From assembly GCA_028717045.1 (NCBI GenBank), contig JAQUON010000014.1:1-6115 (forward strand): a stretch of 6,115 nucleotides of DNA, read 5' to 3'. Below the pieces are notes generated by a model, which saw only the letters and a program-made list of their open reading frames with translations, was not told the origin of the DNA and ran no database searches. Below are positions 1 to 5,867 of the stretch, in pieces; the first letter of the stretch is position 1; each line of letters opens with the position of its first letter. The translations under genes and the position numbers were made by a program. Source of the DNA: Candidatus Omnitrophota bacterium (lineage in GTDB: Bacteria; Omnitrophota; Gorgyraeia; Gygaellales; Profunditerraquicolaceae).

Positions 1-725
1 ATTCCCGAATCGGTAAACAGCAGTTCTCCGATTTCGGAAACGATCTTTTTTTTCCCGTCGCTAAAAGTGATTCTTATATTTTTTAAGGTTAGGCCCTCAA
101 GGTCACGGACGTACTTCTGGGAAGCCTTAAGCGGCACCAGCCCTGCCCGCGTAGGAACGATGTGATGGCCGCAGGCCTGGGCCATCCTTAAGCCGTCACC
201 GCAAGAACCGGTAAATGCATAAGAGAGGCCGCCGGTTGCAAGTATCACTCTATCTGCCTCTAATGCGGTCCCGTCCTTAAGCACGACACCGCTTATTCTC
301 TTTTCGCGAATCGACAGGGCCTTGGCAGTGCAATTGTATGTAACGCGCACTCCGGCTTCTTTAAGTTCTTTCGTAAGGACTGCCAGGACGCTAGCTGAGG
401 AATCAGTGACGGGAAAAACCCTGTCTTGCCTTTCTATTTTCAGGCGTAGCCCCCGGGATTGAAAAAAATCCATGAGCTGGCGGTTAAAAAAGAGAGAAAA
501 GGAATCGCGAAGGAACTGGCCTCCGGAAAAAAACCGCTTCAGGAATAAATCTAACCCTGCGGCATTGGTAAGGTTACAGCGGCCCTTGCCGCTGAGCAAA
601 AGCTTTTTCCCGGCCGCAGGATTTTTCTCCAGCAGGGTAACTTCCTGATGCAACTGGCCTGCCCTGATAGCCGCCATAAGGCCGGCCGGCCCGGCACCGA
701 CGACAATGATTTTTTTAGGACTCAA
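1..725 (-). CDS. HI0933/YhiN/BaiN-family FAD-dependent oxidoreductase, N-terminal part (gene runs off the left edge)
   Basis: This is the first ~241 residues of a flavoprotein whose family is usually about 400 residues; the C-terminal part lies outside the window. A dinucleotide-binding Rossmann fold opens the protein (IIVVGAGPAGLMAA, residues 6-19), followed by an acidic strand end (LLEK, 31-34). The family signature SGKGRCNLTN is at 45-54, RVFPVTDSSA at 102-111, the ATGG FAD motif at 163-166, TGSCGDG at 172-178, and GELLFTDSG at 233-241, which in the family continues into GISGP. The family is known for FAD binding and proposed reductase activity (BaiN in bile-acid dehydroxylation), but the physiological substrate of most members is unknown. 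No ATG is in frame between the pyrE stop codon and the Rossmann motif. The best start is TTG at 725-723, 15 nt after pyrE, without a visible Shine-Dalgarno sequence, so translational coupling to pyrE is likely. Family call is firm; the start is less so. Confidence 0.88.
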   Translation of the reverse strand, partial: MSPKKIIVVGAGPAGLMAAIRAGQLHQEVTLLEKNPAAGKKLLLSGKGRCNLTNAAGLDLFLKRFFSGGQFLRDSFSLFFNRQLMDFFQSRGLRLKIERQDRVFPVTDSSASVLAVLTKELKEAGVRVTYNCTAKALSIREKRISGVVLKDGTALEADRVILATGGLSYAFTGSCGDGLRMAQACGHHIVPTRAGLVPLKASQKYVRDLEGLTLKNIRITFSDGKKKIVSEIGELLFTDSG

Positions 726-740
726 ACTTTTAAGGATTTC

Positions 741-1301
741 TTAAGAAGCCAGTTCTTCTATGTTAAAAATCGAGGTGAGCGTAATGCCTGCGTCTTTAAG
801 GTTTTGGGAGGCGCCTTCATTCCTGTCAACGATTACAATAGCTTCCTTGGCTTCAATGCCGATTGCTGCCAGGGCTTCTTTTGCCTCAATCAGGGACTTC
901 CCAGTAGTTGCCACATCGTCCACGAGGATCACCCTGCTCTTTGCCTGCAGCGCCGGGCCTTCTATCCTCTTCTGCATACCGTGGCCCTTCGCTTCTTTTC
1001 TGACGATAAATGTCTTTAGAGGAGCCCCTTTAAGGTGGCTTACAGCGGCGACAGCGCCCACAATAGGGTCAGCGCCGATTGTCGGCCCGCCAAGCGCATC
1101 AATACGCTTGCCTGCAAGAAGCTCAAGGATTATATGTGCAACGAGATAGGCACCCTCGGGCGTCAGCGTGATGATCCTGCCGTCAAGGTAATAACTGCTT
1201 GTCTTGCCGGAAGATAACACAAAATTGCCTTTTTTAAAAGCCTCCCGCATTAAGAGCGTTTTGAGCTGCCTTTTAAGCTTTGCGATATCTGTTTTTTCCA
1301 T
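741..1301 (-). CDS. pyrE: Orotate phosphoribosyltransferase
   Basis: PyrE transfers ribose-5-phosphate from PRPP to orotate, giving OMP in de novo pyrimidine synthesis in the cytoplasm. The 186-residue protein shows the expected features in order: an N-terminal helix and hood with FVLSSGKTSSYYLDGR (27-42), the substrate-site segment LGGPTIGADPIVGAV (70-84), the catalytic flexible loop RKEAKGHG (101-108), and the PRPP-binding signature VILVDDVATTGKS with its double aspartate (124-136). Length is in the usual range for compact bacterial PyrE. The ATG at 1301-1299 has no Shine-Dalgarno sequence. A strong promoter lies so close upstream that the mRNA would have only about 3 nt of leader, which leaves no room for the attenuator or UTP-sensing leader seen in some other bacteria. 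It is first in a minus-strand pair with the flavoprotein gene and divergent from comF. Confidence 0.96.
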   Translation of the reverse strand: MEKTDIAKLKRQLKTLLMREAFKKGNFVLSSGKTSSYYLDGRIITLTPEGAYLVAHIILELLAGKRIDALGGPTIGADPIVGAVAAVSHLKGAPLKTFIVRKEAKGHGMQKRIEGPALQAKSRVILVDDVATTGKSLIEAKEALAAIGIEAKEAIVIVDRNEGASQNLKDAGITLTSIFNIEELAS

Positions 1302-1303
1302 AG

Positions 1304-1339
1304 CAAATTTATTTTACTATTCTTTTTTCGTTGTGTCAA
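1304..1339 (-). promoter_or_regulatory. Sigma70-type promoter of pyrE, predicted near-leaderless
   Basis: Read on the minus strand there is a perfect TTGACA at 1339-1334, a 17-nt spacer, and TAAAAT (one mismatch to TATAAT) at 1316-1311. Counting seven bases past the -10 box puts the start of transcription near 1304, only three bases before the pyrE ATG (1301). The pyrE start lacks a Shine-Dalgarno sequence, which fits initiation on a very short leader. The box positions are read directly; the start site is inferred from standard spacing. Confidence 0.72.
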
Positions 1340-1375
1340 TGAACATCAAATGGCTGCCGAGGACTTGAACGTTGA

Positions 1376-1410
1376 TTGACAAACGCAGCTTTCGCTGCTA
1401 TCATAATGGT
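1376..1410 (+). promoter_or_regulatory. Sigma70-type extended -10 promoter of comF, predicted leaderless
   Basis: A perfect TTGACA (1376-1381), a 17-nt spacer and TATCAT (1399-1404, one mismatch to TATAAT) are present. TG at 1396-1397 makes this an extended -10 (TGCTATCAT). Standard geometry places +1 at about 1411, exactly the A of the comF ATG. This placement also argues against the in-frame TTG at 1372, which would lie upstream of the -35 box. The spacer holds a 5-bp inverted repeat (see the separate entry). Confidence 0.72.
1385..1398. repeat. Small inverted repeat in the comF promoter spacer
   Basis: GCAGC (1385-1389) and GCTGC (1394-1398) are a perfect 5-bp inverted repeat around TTTC, occupying most of the spacer between -35 and -10. 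It could be a small operator or chance; nothing else supports either reading. Confidence 0.35.
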
Positions 1411-2136
1411 ATGTTTGCCCGTCTGGGAAAGGGCTTAAAAGACATTCTGTATCCGCCCACCTGCATTGCATGCAGGAAAAGGTTGCCTGAAGAGGACGGC
1501 GATAAGCCGGTATGCAGGCATTGCTATGTATCGATAAAAAGAAACCTGCCGCCTTTTTGCTACCGGTGCGGCCGGCACCTGGATATCAGGCATTCGGTAA
1601 AGAGTCTCTGCGTAGAATGCATAAGGAAGACGCTGCATTTCGACAGGGCGCTGAGCCCCTGTAAATACGAAGGCGTGATGAAAGAACTCATCCATGCCTT
1701 TAAATACCGCAACAAAGACTATCTTGGCAAAAACTTAGGAGCGTTGATGGTTGATTTTATCAGGGAATACGGTTTTGATATGAAGCCTATTGACCTGGTC
1801 ATGCCGATACCTCTTTCCCGCGGCAGAATGCGGGAAAGAGAATTCAATCAAGCACAGCTGTTAGGCGATTGCGTTGCCAAGGCATTCAACAAGGAAATAT
1901 TCTTACACGGTCTTATCCGGCACCGGCAGACAAAACCCCAAGCAGAACTCCAGGGCCAAAAACGGTTGCAAAACATCAAAGGCTGTTTCTCGCTTATGAA
2001 TGCCGATTTGGTAAAGGAACGAAACGTGCTTTTGATCGACGATGTATTGACTACCGGCGCTACTGCCTCCGAGGCTGCGTCAGTCCTCAAAAAGGCAGGG
2101 GCGCATACGGTATTCGTCTTAACGCTGGCGAACTGA
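1411..2136 (+). CDS. comF: ComF family protein (zinc-finger plus phosphoribosyltransferase-fold domain)
   Basis: A 241-residue protein with the full ComF layout. The N-terminal head has eight cysteines in four CxxC pairs (C18/C21, C35/C38, C50/C53, C67/C70), expected to bind zinc. The linker KYEGVMKELIHAFKYR (86-101) is typical of the family, as is MPIPLSRGRMREREFNQAQLL (131-151). A type I PRTase domain ends with the PRPP-loop motif NVLLIDDVLTTGAT (205-218). ComF (GntX in E. coli) is needed for DNA uptake or use of external DNA in some naturally competent bacteria, but it is widespread in non-competent lineages and its reaction is not settled. An upstream in-frame TTG at 1372 would add 13 unlike residues, but it lies before the promoter -35 box. 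The ATG at 1411 coincides with the predicted transcription start and gives the usual FARLGKGLKDILYPPTC opening. It is first in a plus-strand run with lptF and lptG. Confidence 0.93.
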   Translation: MFARLGKGLKDILYPPTCIACRKRLPEEDGDKPVCRHCYVSIKRNLPPFCYRCGRHLDIRHSVKSLCVECIRKTLHFDRALSPCKYEGVMKELIHAFKYRNKDYLGKNLGALMVDFIREYGFDMKPIDLVMPIPLSRGRMREREFNQAQLLGDCVAKAFNKEIFLHGLIRHRQTKPQAELQGQKRLQNIKGCFSLMNADLVKERNVLLIDDVLTTGATASEAASVLKKAGAHTVFVLTLAN

Positions 2137-2147
2137 CCTACTATTAA
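2119..2147 (+). promoter_or_regulatory. Possible weak promoter of lptF
   Basis: TTAACG (2119-2124), a 17-nt gap and TATTAA (2142-2147) each match the sigma70 consensus at 4 of 6 positions. They would place +1 at 2154, the A of the lptF ATG, the same geometry as at comF. The match is poor, and the gene may simply be co-transcribed from comF; I list it because there is also no Shine-Dalgarno sequence at this start. Confidence 0.22.
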
Positions 2148-2153
2148 TACGCA

Positions 2154-3251
2154 ATGAGAATACTCAGAAATTACCTGCTTAAAGAATTTATCGGGCCGTT
2201 TTTGGTAAGCCTTGCGGTGCTTACCTTCGTAATGCTTTTGGGTAACCTTGTCAAGATTGCGGACCTGGTTATTAATAAAGGTGTAAATATCGTTACGGTA
2301 GCAAGGCTCTTCCTCTATATGGCGCCGTATCTGATCATTTATACCGTCCCTATCTCGGTCTTGACCGGCGTGATGATCGCCTTCGGAAGGCTCTCCGGAG
2401 ATAACGAAATCATCGCCATACGCGCAAGCGGAATAAACATCTTTTCCATCATCCTGCCTATACTGCTCGTTGCGCTCATCTTAAGCCTGCTTTTGTTCTT
2501 TTTCAGCGACCAGATCATCCCGTATACCCATTTTGCGCTGCGTAAGACACTCGCTGAGGTAGGCATCAAAAACCCAACCGCAGCGCTTGAGCCAGGGGTC
2601 TTTATCAATTCGTTTGAAAAATATATCCTCTTTATATACGCGATTGACCAGAATAAACTCTATAACATCCGTATTTATGAACCGCAGGGCGATAATAAAC
2701 CGACGCGCATCATTGTCGCAAAAAGAGGGGAATTTATCGCAATGCCCGAACGCAAGATGATAAAGCTCAAGCTTGTCGACGGGACCGCTGATGAACCCGA
2801 CCCCGATAACCCCAATAACTTCTTTAAACTGAATTTCAAAACATACTTTATGAGCCTTAATCTCTCACGCCTGGAAGACCCCTCAAGGATTGATAAAAAA
2901 CCGAAAGATATGACTATTGCCGAGCTAAAAGAGGAAATTATGTTTCTGCGTAAGGAGGGCGTTGACCCTATCCCACTTTTGACGGAAATCCATAAAAAGG
3001 CGTCCCTTTCGCTTGCCTGTTTCATATTCGTGCTTTTAGGCGCCCCTCTCTCGATAATTACCAGGCGCAGGGAAAAATCCATTAATTTCGGCATCGCCTT
3101 TGTCATTGTAGGCGCATACTACCTTCTGCTTTTGGGCGCAGAGGCCTTAAGCCTGCAAGGGCTACTCGACCCGTACCTGGCAATGTGGCTGCCGAACATT
3201 ATCTACGGCCTTATCGGCATAGCCCTCACCTATAAACTATGCGCATCTTAG
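2154..3251 (+). CDS. lptF: LPS export ABC transporter permease LptF (YjgP/YjgQ family)
   Basis: LptF is one of two inner-membrane subunits of the LptB2FG transporter, which extracts LPS from the inner membrane and passes it to LptC and the periplasmic bridge. The 365-residue sequence has the family architecture: three N-terminal membrane segments (about 13-32, 52-78, 97-118), a periplasmic beta-jellyroll region (about 121-250), then three C-terminal segments (about 282-300, 308-328, 342-361). The cytoplasmic coupling-helix motif DNEIIAIRASG (83-93), which contacts the LptB ATPase, is well conserved. I assign it as LptF rather than LptG by gene order and by its RNYLLKEF opening; the two are paralogues, so the split is less certain than the family. 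The ATG has no Shine-Dalgarno sequence. It starts 17 nt after comF and overlaps lptG by 13 nt. No lptB, lptC or lptA gene is in the window. Confidence 0.92.
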   Translation: MRILRNYLLKEFIGPFLVSLAVLTFVMLLGNLVKIADLVINKGVNIVTVARLFLYMAPYLIIYTVPISVLTGVMIAFGRLSGDNEIIAIRASGINIFSIILPILLVALILSLLLFFFSDQIIPYTHFALRKTLAEVGIKNPTAALEPGVFINSFEKYILFIYAIDQNKLYNIRIYEPQGDNKPTRIIVAKRGEFIAMPERKMIKLKLVDGTADEPDPDNPNNFFKLNFKTYFMSLNLSRLEDPSRIDKKPKDMTIAELKEEIMFLRKEGVDPIPLLTEIHKKASLSLACFIFVLLGAPLSIITRRREKSINFGIAFVIVGAYYLLLLGAEALSLQGLLDPYLAMWLPNIIYGLIGIALTYKLCAS

Positions 3252-4336
3252 ACCGTTATATCCTTAAATCGGTAGTGCTTACCTTTGTATCCTGCCTGGC
3301 TGCATTTATCTTCCTCTACGTAATCGCCGACCTCTTTTCGCGGCTGGACGAACTGCTCAGGCAAAAAATAAATATCGAGACCGTGCTCAGGTACTATACG
3401 GCTTTCTTGCCGGTCATCTTTGTCCAGGTATCTCCGGTTGCCTGCCTTCTGGCGACCCTCTACACCTTTGCGAAGCTTAACCGCGATAATGAAATCATCG
3501 CCATGCGCGCGTCGGGATTAAGCATCCCGCAGATAACCCGTACCACGGTCATCTTCGGCATATTGGTGAGCCTCTTTGTATTCTGGGTAAACGACAAATT
3601 CGTTCCGGAGGCTTCTTCGTTTACGCAGAAGCTGGAAAGCCAGATGGAGCACAAAGGAAAACAGGGCCTACAAGAGAAAGAAACCCTGCATGACATTTAT
3701 CTCTACGGGATAAAAAACAGGCTTTTCTACATAAAACAATTCATTCCTTATACCAATACCATGGAAGGCATTACCATCCTTGAGCACGACCAGGAACAGA
3801 ACGTAACCAAAAAGATCATTGCCAACAAGGGGGTCTATACGGAGGGGCTATGGAGGTTTTATCAGAGTATCACGTATTACTTTGACAAAAACGGCCAGAT
3901 AAAACAAGAACCGCAGTATTTTGAAGAGGAGATTATGGCAATCCCGGAAACCCCGCAGGAGTTCATGACACAGCGGCAGCACCCTGAGTTCATGACCATT
4001 GCAGAGCTTGACGATTACATCTGGAAACTTTCAAAAAGCGGGGCAAAGACTGTCATCAGGAACCTTAAGGTCGACCTCTATAAAAGGTTCACCGACCCGC
4101 TTACCAATATAATGATTATTCTCTTAGGGATTCCGTTTGCACTGATGATCAAGAAACGCGCCACAGGCTTGTCCTCGCTGGGGGTATCGATAATGCTGGG
4201 GTTTCTCTATTACGTACTCAATGCGATTTCAATCGCCTTCGGCAAATCCGGGTTCCTCACCCCGGTACTTGCGGTTTCTTTAAGCCACATTGCCGCGTTT
4301 TTAACAAGCCTCTATTTGATAAGTAACCTGCCTTAG
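3239..4336 (+). CDS. lptG: LPS export ABC transporter permease LptG (YjgP/YjgQ family)
   Basis: This is the partner of LptF in the LptB2FG complex. It is also 365 residues, with membrane segments at about 12-34, 52-78, 100-118, 285-304, 312-333 and 340-361 and a periplasmic jellyroll region at about 120-270. The DNEIIAMRASG coupling motif sits at 83-93, the same residue positions as in its neighbour. The opening MRILDRYILK matches the LptG-type LDRYI start. The ATG lies inside the end of lptF (13-nt overlap, different frame) with no Shine-Dalgarno sequence in front of it, so translation is probably coupled to termination of lptF. Both copies keep all six segments, as expected for an active heterodimer. 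Family assignment is firm; which paralogue is F and which is G rests on order and N-terminus. Confidence 0.92.
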   Translation: MRILDRYILKSVVLTFVSCLAAFIFLYVIADLFSRLDELLRQKINIETVLRYYTAFLPVIFVQVSPVACLLATLYTFAKLNRDNEIIAMRASGLSIPQITRTTVIFGILVSLFVFWVNDKFVPEASSFTQKLESQMEHKGKQGLQEKETLHDIYLYGIKNRLFYIKQFIPYTNTMEGITILEHDQEQNVTKKIIANKGVYTEGLWRFYQSITYYFDKNGQIKQEPQYFEEEIMAIPETPQEFMTQRQHPEFMTIAELDDYIWKLSKSGAKTVIRNLKVDLYKRFTDPLTNIMIILLGIPFALMIKKRATGLSSLGVSIMLGFLYYVLNAISIAFGKSGFLTPVLAVSLSHIAAFLTSLYLISNLP

Positions 4337-4438
4337 TTCGTAGCGAGTAGAGCGTATCGAGTAAAAATAACCTATCCGTCAAACTCTAAATCCTAAATTC
4401 TAAATCCTAAACAAATAATACCAAATGCCTATTTTCAT

Positions 4439-4480
4439 GGTCTATGGTCGATAGACTATAGACTATAGACTATTGACTAT
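4439..4480. repeat. Central tandem heptad array of copy A
   Basis: Six consecutive 7-nt units: GGTCTAT, GGTCGAT, AGACTAT three times, TGACTAT. The corresponding array in copy B has four units, so unit number varies between copies, as in slippage-prone tandem repeats. Confidence 0.85.
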
Positions 4481-4485
4481 CGACC
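4446..4485. repeat. Hairpin within copy A
   Basis: GGTCGATAG (4446-4454) and CTATCGACC (4477-4485) are perfect 9-bp inverted arms around a 22-nt loop made of the AGACTAT units. Nested inside the longer inverted repeat formed by the outer arms. Confidence 0.8.
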
Positions 4486-4497
4486 CTTTTGGGTTTT
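4483..4497 (+). terminator. Weak terminator-like hairpin after lptG
   Basis: ACCC-TTTT-GGGT followed by TTT. The stem is only 4 bp and lies about 150 nt after the lptG stop codon, so it may not terminate well. It is the only intrinsic-terminator-like sequence I find between lptG and alr. Confidence 0.25.
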
Positions 4498-4581
4498 AGG
4501 AGTTAGGGCTTGTTTAGAATTTAGGATTTAGTGCTTAGGATTTAACCTTAACCTAAACCTTGACCTTAGCCTATCGTCTTT

Positions 4582-5712
4582 TTATTCGATATAGACTCTG
4601 GGGATGCGACTGCCAAGGCCGCAGACAATTTCGTAGGGGATAGTTCCCGAAAGCGAGGCCAACTCTTCGGTAGTGATACGGTTGCTGCCTTGTGTCCCGA
4701 TTAAGACTGCTTCTTCTGCGGGCTTAATAGCGGTATTACCCACGTCCACCATAATCTGGTCCATACAAATCCTGCCGCTGATACGGAATTTTTTTCCTCT
4801 AAGCAGCACTTCTGCTTTATTGCTGAGGTTACGGGGATACCCGTCACCGTAGCCGATAGGCAGCGTCGCGATCGTCGTCGGCCGGCGGGTAATATAGGTA
4901 CGGCCGTAACTAATACCATAGCCGCCAGATACCTTCTTAGCGAATACGACCTTGCTTTTCAGGCTTAGCACGGGTTTTACGGAGAACCCTATCTTCTCTT
5001 TAGGGTGGAGCCCGTAGATAATCAGGCCTGGCCGCACCATAGTAAAATGGCTATTGCGATAGCCGATCACTCCCATACTGTTGGCTGCATGGACTAAGGG
5101 AATGGATATTCCGGCATTCTTGAGCTCTTTAACCAACCTGCCAAATAAAGCTATCTGTCTTTGGGTAAATTTTCTGTCCGTATCTGCCGAGGGAAAATGA
5201 GTAAATATCCCCTCGATGTGCAGATGCGGATAGCGGCGGCTTATGAGTTTGACAAATTCAAATGCCTCACTGGCAAGCACGCCCAACCTTCCCATTCCGG
5301 TATCAACTTTGATATGCACGCGTATCTTTTGCTTCAAAGCGCGCGCTTTTTCATTAAGCACCTTGGCCAAGCTCCGGCTACAGACTGTAGTCGAAAGGCC
5401 ATAAGTAAATAAGGGCGCTACGTCCTCCTTAAGCACTACTCCTAATACCAGAATTGGAACACGGATGCCTGCCTTACGCAACTGTATGCCTTCATCAATG
5501 GAAGCAACTCCTAAATAATCGACTTTCTCGCTTGCAAGTTTCTTAGACACGGGGATTAAGCCGTGGCCGTATGCATCTGCTTTTACCGTTACCATAATTT
5601 TGACGGGCGCAGCGAGCAAATGTCTTACTCTACGGAAATTAGAGATAAGATTCTTTAAATTGATCTCTGCCCACGTCGGCCTGTAGCCTATTTGTCTGTG
5701 GTTAGTATGCAT
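4582..5712 (-). CDS. alr: Alanine racemase
   Basis: A PLP enzyme converting L-alanine to D-alanine for peptidoglycan. The 376-residue sequence is complete and full-length. The PLP lysine is K44 in VKADAYGHG (43-51). The HIKVDTGMGRLG segment (133-144) carries K135, equivalent to the carbamylated lysine, and R142. R227 in VRPGLIIYG is equivalent to the arginine contacting the PLP ring nitrogen. The second catalytic base is Y269 in ISYGRTY, and IGYGDGYPR (286-294) and CMDQIMVD (316-323) are typical C-terminal-domain motifs. The reading frame stays open to a TTG at 5727, but that would place the Shine-Dalgarno GAGAGG (5725-5720) inside the gene. ATG at 5712, 7 nt after GAGAGG, is the better start. 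It lies between two direct copies of an extragenic repeat and downstream of the probable tsaB on the same strand. The stop at 4584-4582 faces the lptG stop across copy A. Confidence 0.96.
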   Translation of the reverse strand: MHTNHRQIGYRPTWAEINLKNLISNFRRVRHLLAAPVKIMVTVKADAYGHGLIPVSKKLASEKVDYLGVASIDEGIQLRKAGIRVPILVLGVVLKEDVAPLFTYGLSTTVCSRSLAKVLNEKARALKQKIRVHIKVDTGMGRLGVLASEAFEFVKLISRRYPHLHIEGIFTHFPSADTDRKFTQRQIALFGRLVKELKNAGISIPLVHAANSMGVIGYRNSHFTMVRPGLIIYGLHPKEKIGFSVKPVLSLKSKVVFAKKVSGGYGISYGRTYITRRPTTIATLPIGYGDGYPRNLSNKAEVLLRGKKFRISGRICMDQIMVDVGNTAIKPAEEAVLIGTQGSNRITTEELASLSGTIPYEIVCGLGSRIPRVYIE

Positions 5713-5719
5713 GCTTATT

Positions 5720-5725
5720 CCTCTC
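5720..5725 (-). promoter_or_regulatory. Ribosome binding site of alr
   Basis: GAGAGG on the minus strand, 7 nt before the ATG at 5712. It decides the start over the in-frame TTG at 5727, and it is the only convincing Shine-Dalgarno sequence at any of the starts in the window. Confidence 0.65.
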
Positions 5726-5745
5726 AAATTCTAAATCCTACACAA

Positions 5746-5754
5746 ATAATACCA
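5746..5754 (-). promoter_or_regulatory. Candidate extended -10 promoter of alr inside the repeat
   Basis: On the minus strand TGGTATTAT reads as an extended -10 box (TGn then TATTAT, one mismatch to TATAAT). It would start transcription near 5739, giving a leader of about 27 nt that contains the GAGAGG site. No good -35 box is visible at 16-19 nt. The same nine bases are present in copy A (4415-4423). Confidence 0.35.
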
Positions 5755-5798
5755 AATACCTATTTTCAGGGTCTATGGTCGATGGTCTATGGACTATA

Positions 5799-5818
5799 CC
5801 TGCCTGCCGACAGGCAGG
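5799..5818. repeat. GC-rich palindrome inserted in copy B
   Basis: CCTGCCTG (5799-5806) and CAGGCAGG (5811-5818) are perfect 8-bp arms around CCGA. It contrasts sharply with the AT-rich repeat around it and has no counterpart in copy A. This resembles the short repeated extragenic palindromes scattered through many candidate-phylum genomes (from memory, not checked). Confidence 0.8.
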
Positions 5819-5867
5819 GGATTTCGTGCTTAGGATTTAACCTTAACCTAAGCCTTAACCTCAATGA

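Larger units (their letters stand above)
4386..4571. repeat. Extragenic heptad-repeat element, copy A (fills the lptG-alr gap)
   Basis: A structured non-coding element in the 245-bp gap between the convergent genes lptG and alr. The left arm (4386-4411) is four near-copies of the heptad CTAAATC. The right side (4513-4547) is five heptads of the type TTTAGGA, its reverse complement. Positions 4386-4404 and 4513-4531 form a perfect 19-bp inverted repeat, extended by CAA/TTG after a 7-nt bulge that is one extra heptad. Between them lies a heptad array with its own hairpin, and to the right hexamers of the type TTAACC (4548-4571). A 60-nt block (4395-4454) matches 56 of 60 bases of copy B upstream of alr, and 26 nt (4531-4556) match it exactly. 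No reading frame of note. I do not recognise a named family. Confidence 0.8.
5726..5864. repeat. Extragenic heptad-repeat element, copy B (upstream of alr)
   Basis: Same orientation as copy A. Positions 5726-5785 match 4395-4454 at 56 of 60 bases, and 5826-5851 match 4531-4556 exactly. Between the two blocks copy B has 40 nt where copy A has 76. Its heptad array has four units (GGTCTAT, GGTCGAT, GGTCTAT, GGACTAT; 5770-5797), the right inverted arm is lost, and a GC-rich palindrome stands in its place. It ends in hexamers CCTTAA, CCTAAG, CCTTAA, CCTCAA (5841-5864). Its left edge begins just upstream of the alr Shine-Dalgarno sequence, so the element forms the alr promoter region. Confidence 0.8.

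Noticed and set aside
648..1217. Plus-strand open frames across the pyrE region
   Set aside because: They are antisense shadows of pyrE and the flavoprotein gene, with no recognisable motif; the minus-strand proteins carry full family signatures.
1372..1410. TTG at 1372 as the comF start
   Set aside because: It precedes the -35 box of a near-consensus promoter and adds residues atypical of ComF; ATG 1411 fits better.
1435..2147. Other open frames overlapping comF on both strands
   Set aside because: Low-complexity shadows of a gene with complete ComF motifs.
2339..3696. Minus-strand open frames across lptF and lptG
   Set aside because: Antisense to well-conserved membrane proteins; no ribosome site and no family resemblance.
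4380..4571. CRISPR array
   Set aside because: Units are 6-7 nt and directly abutting; there are no 20-40 nt repeats separated by unique spacers and no cas genes.
4546..4571. Telomere-like repeat
   Set aside because: CCTTAA-type hexamers look telomeric, but there are only about four degenerate units inside a chromosome-like gene context.
5161..5412. Plus-strand open frame inside alr
   Set aside because: Shadow of alr, which has all catalytic residues in the minus-strand frame.
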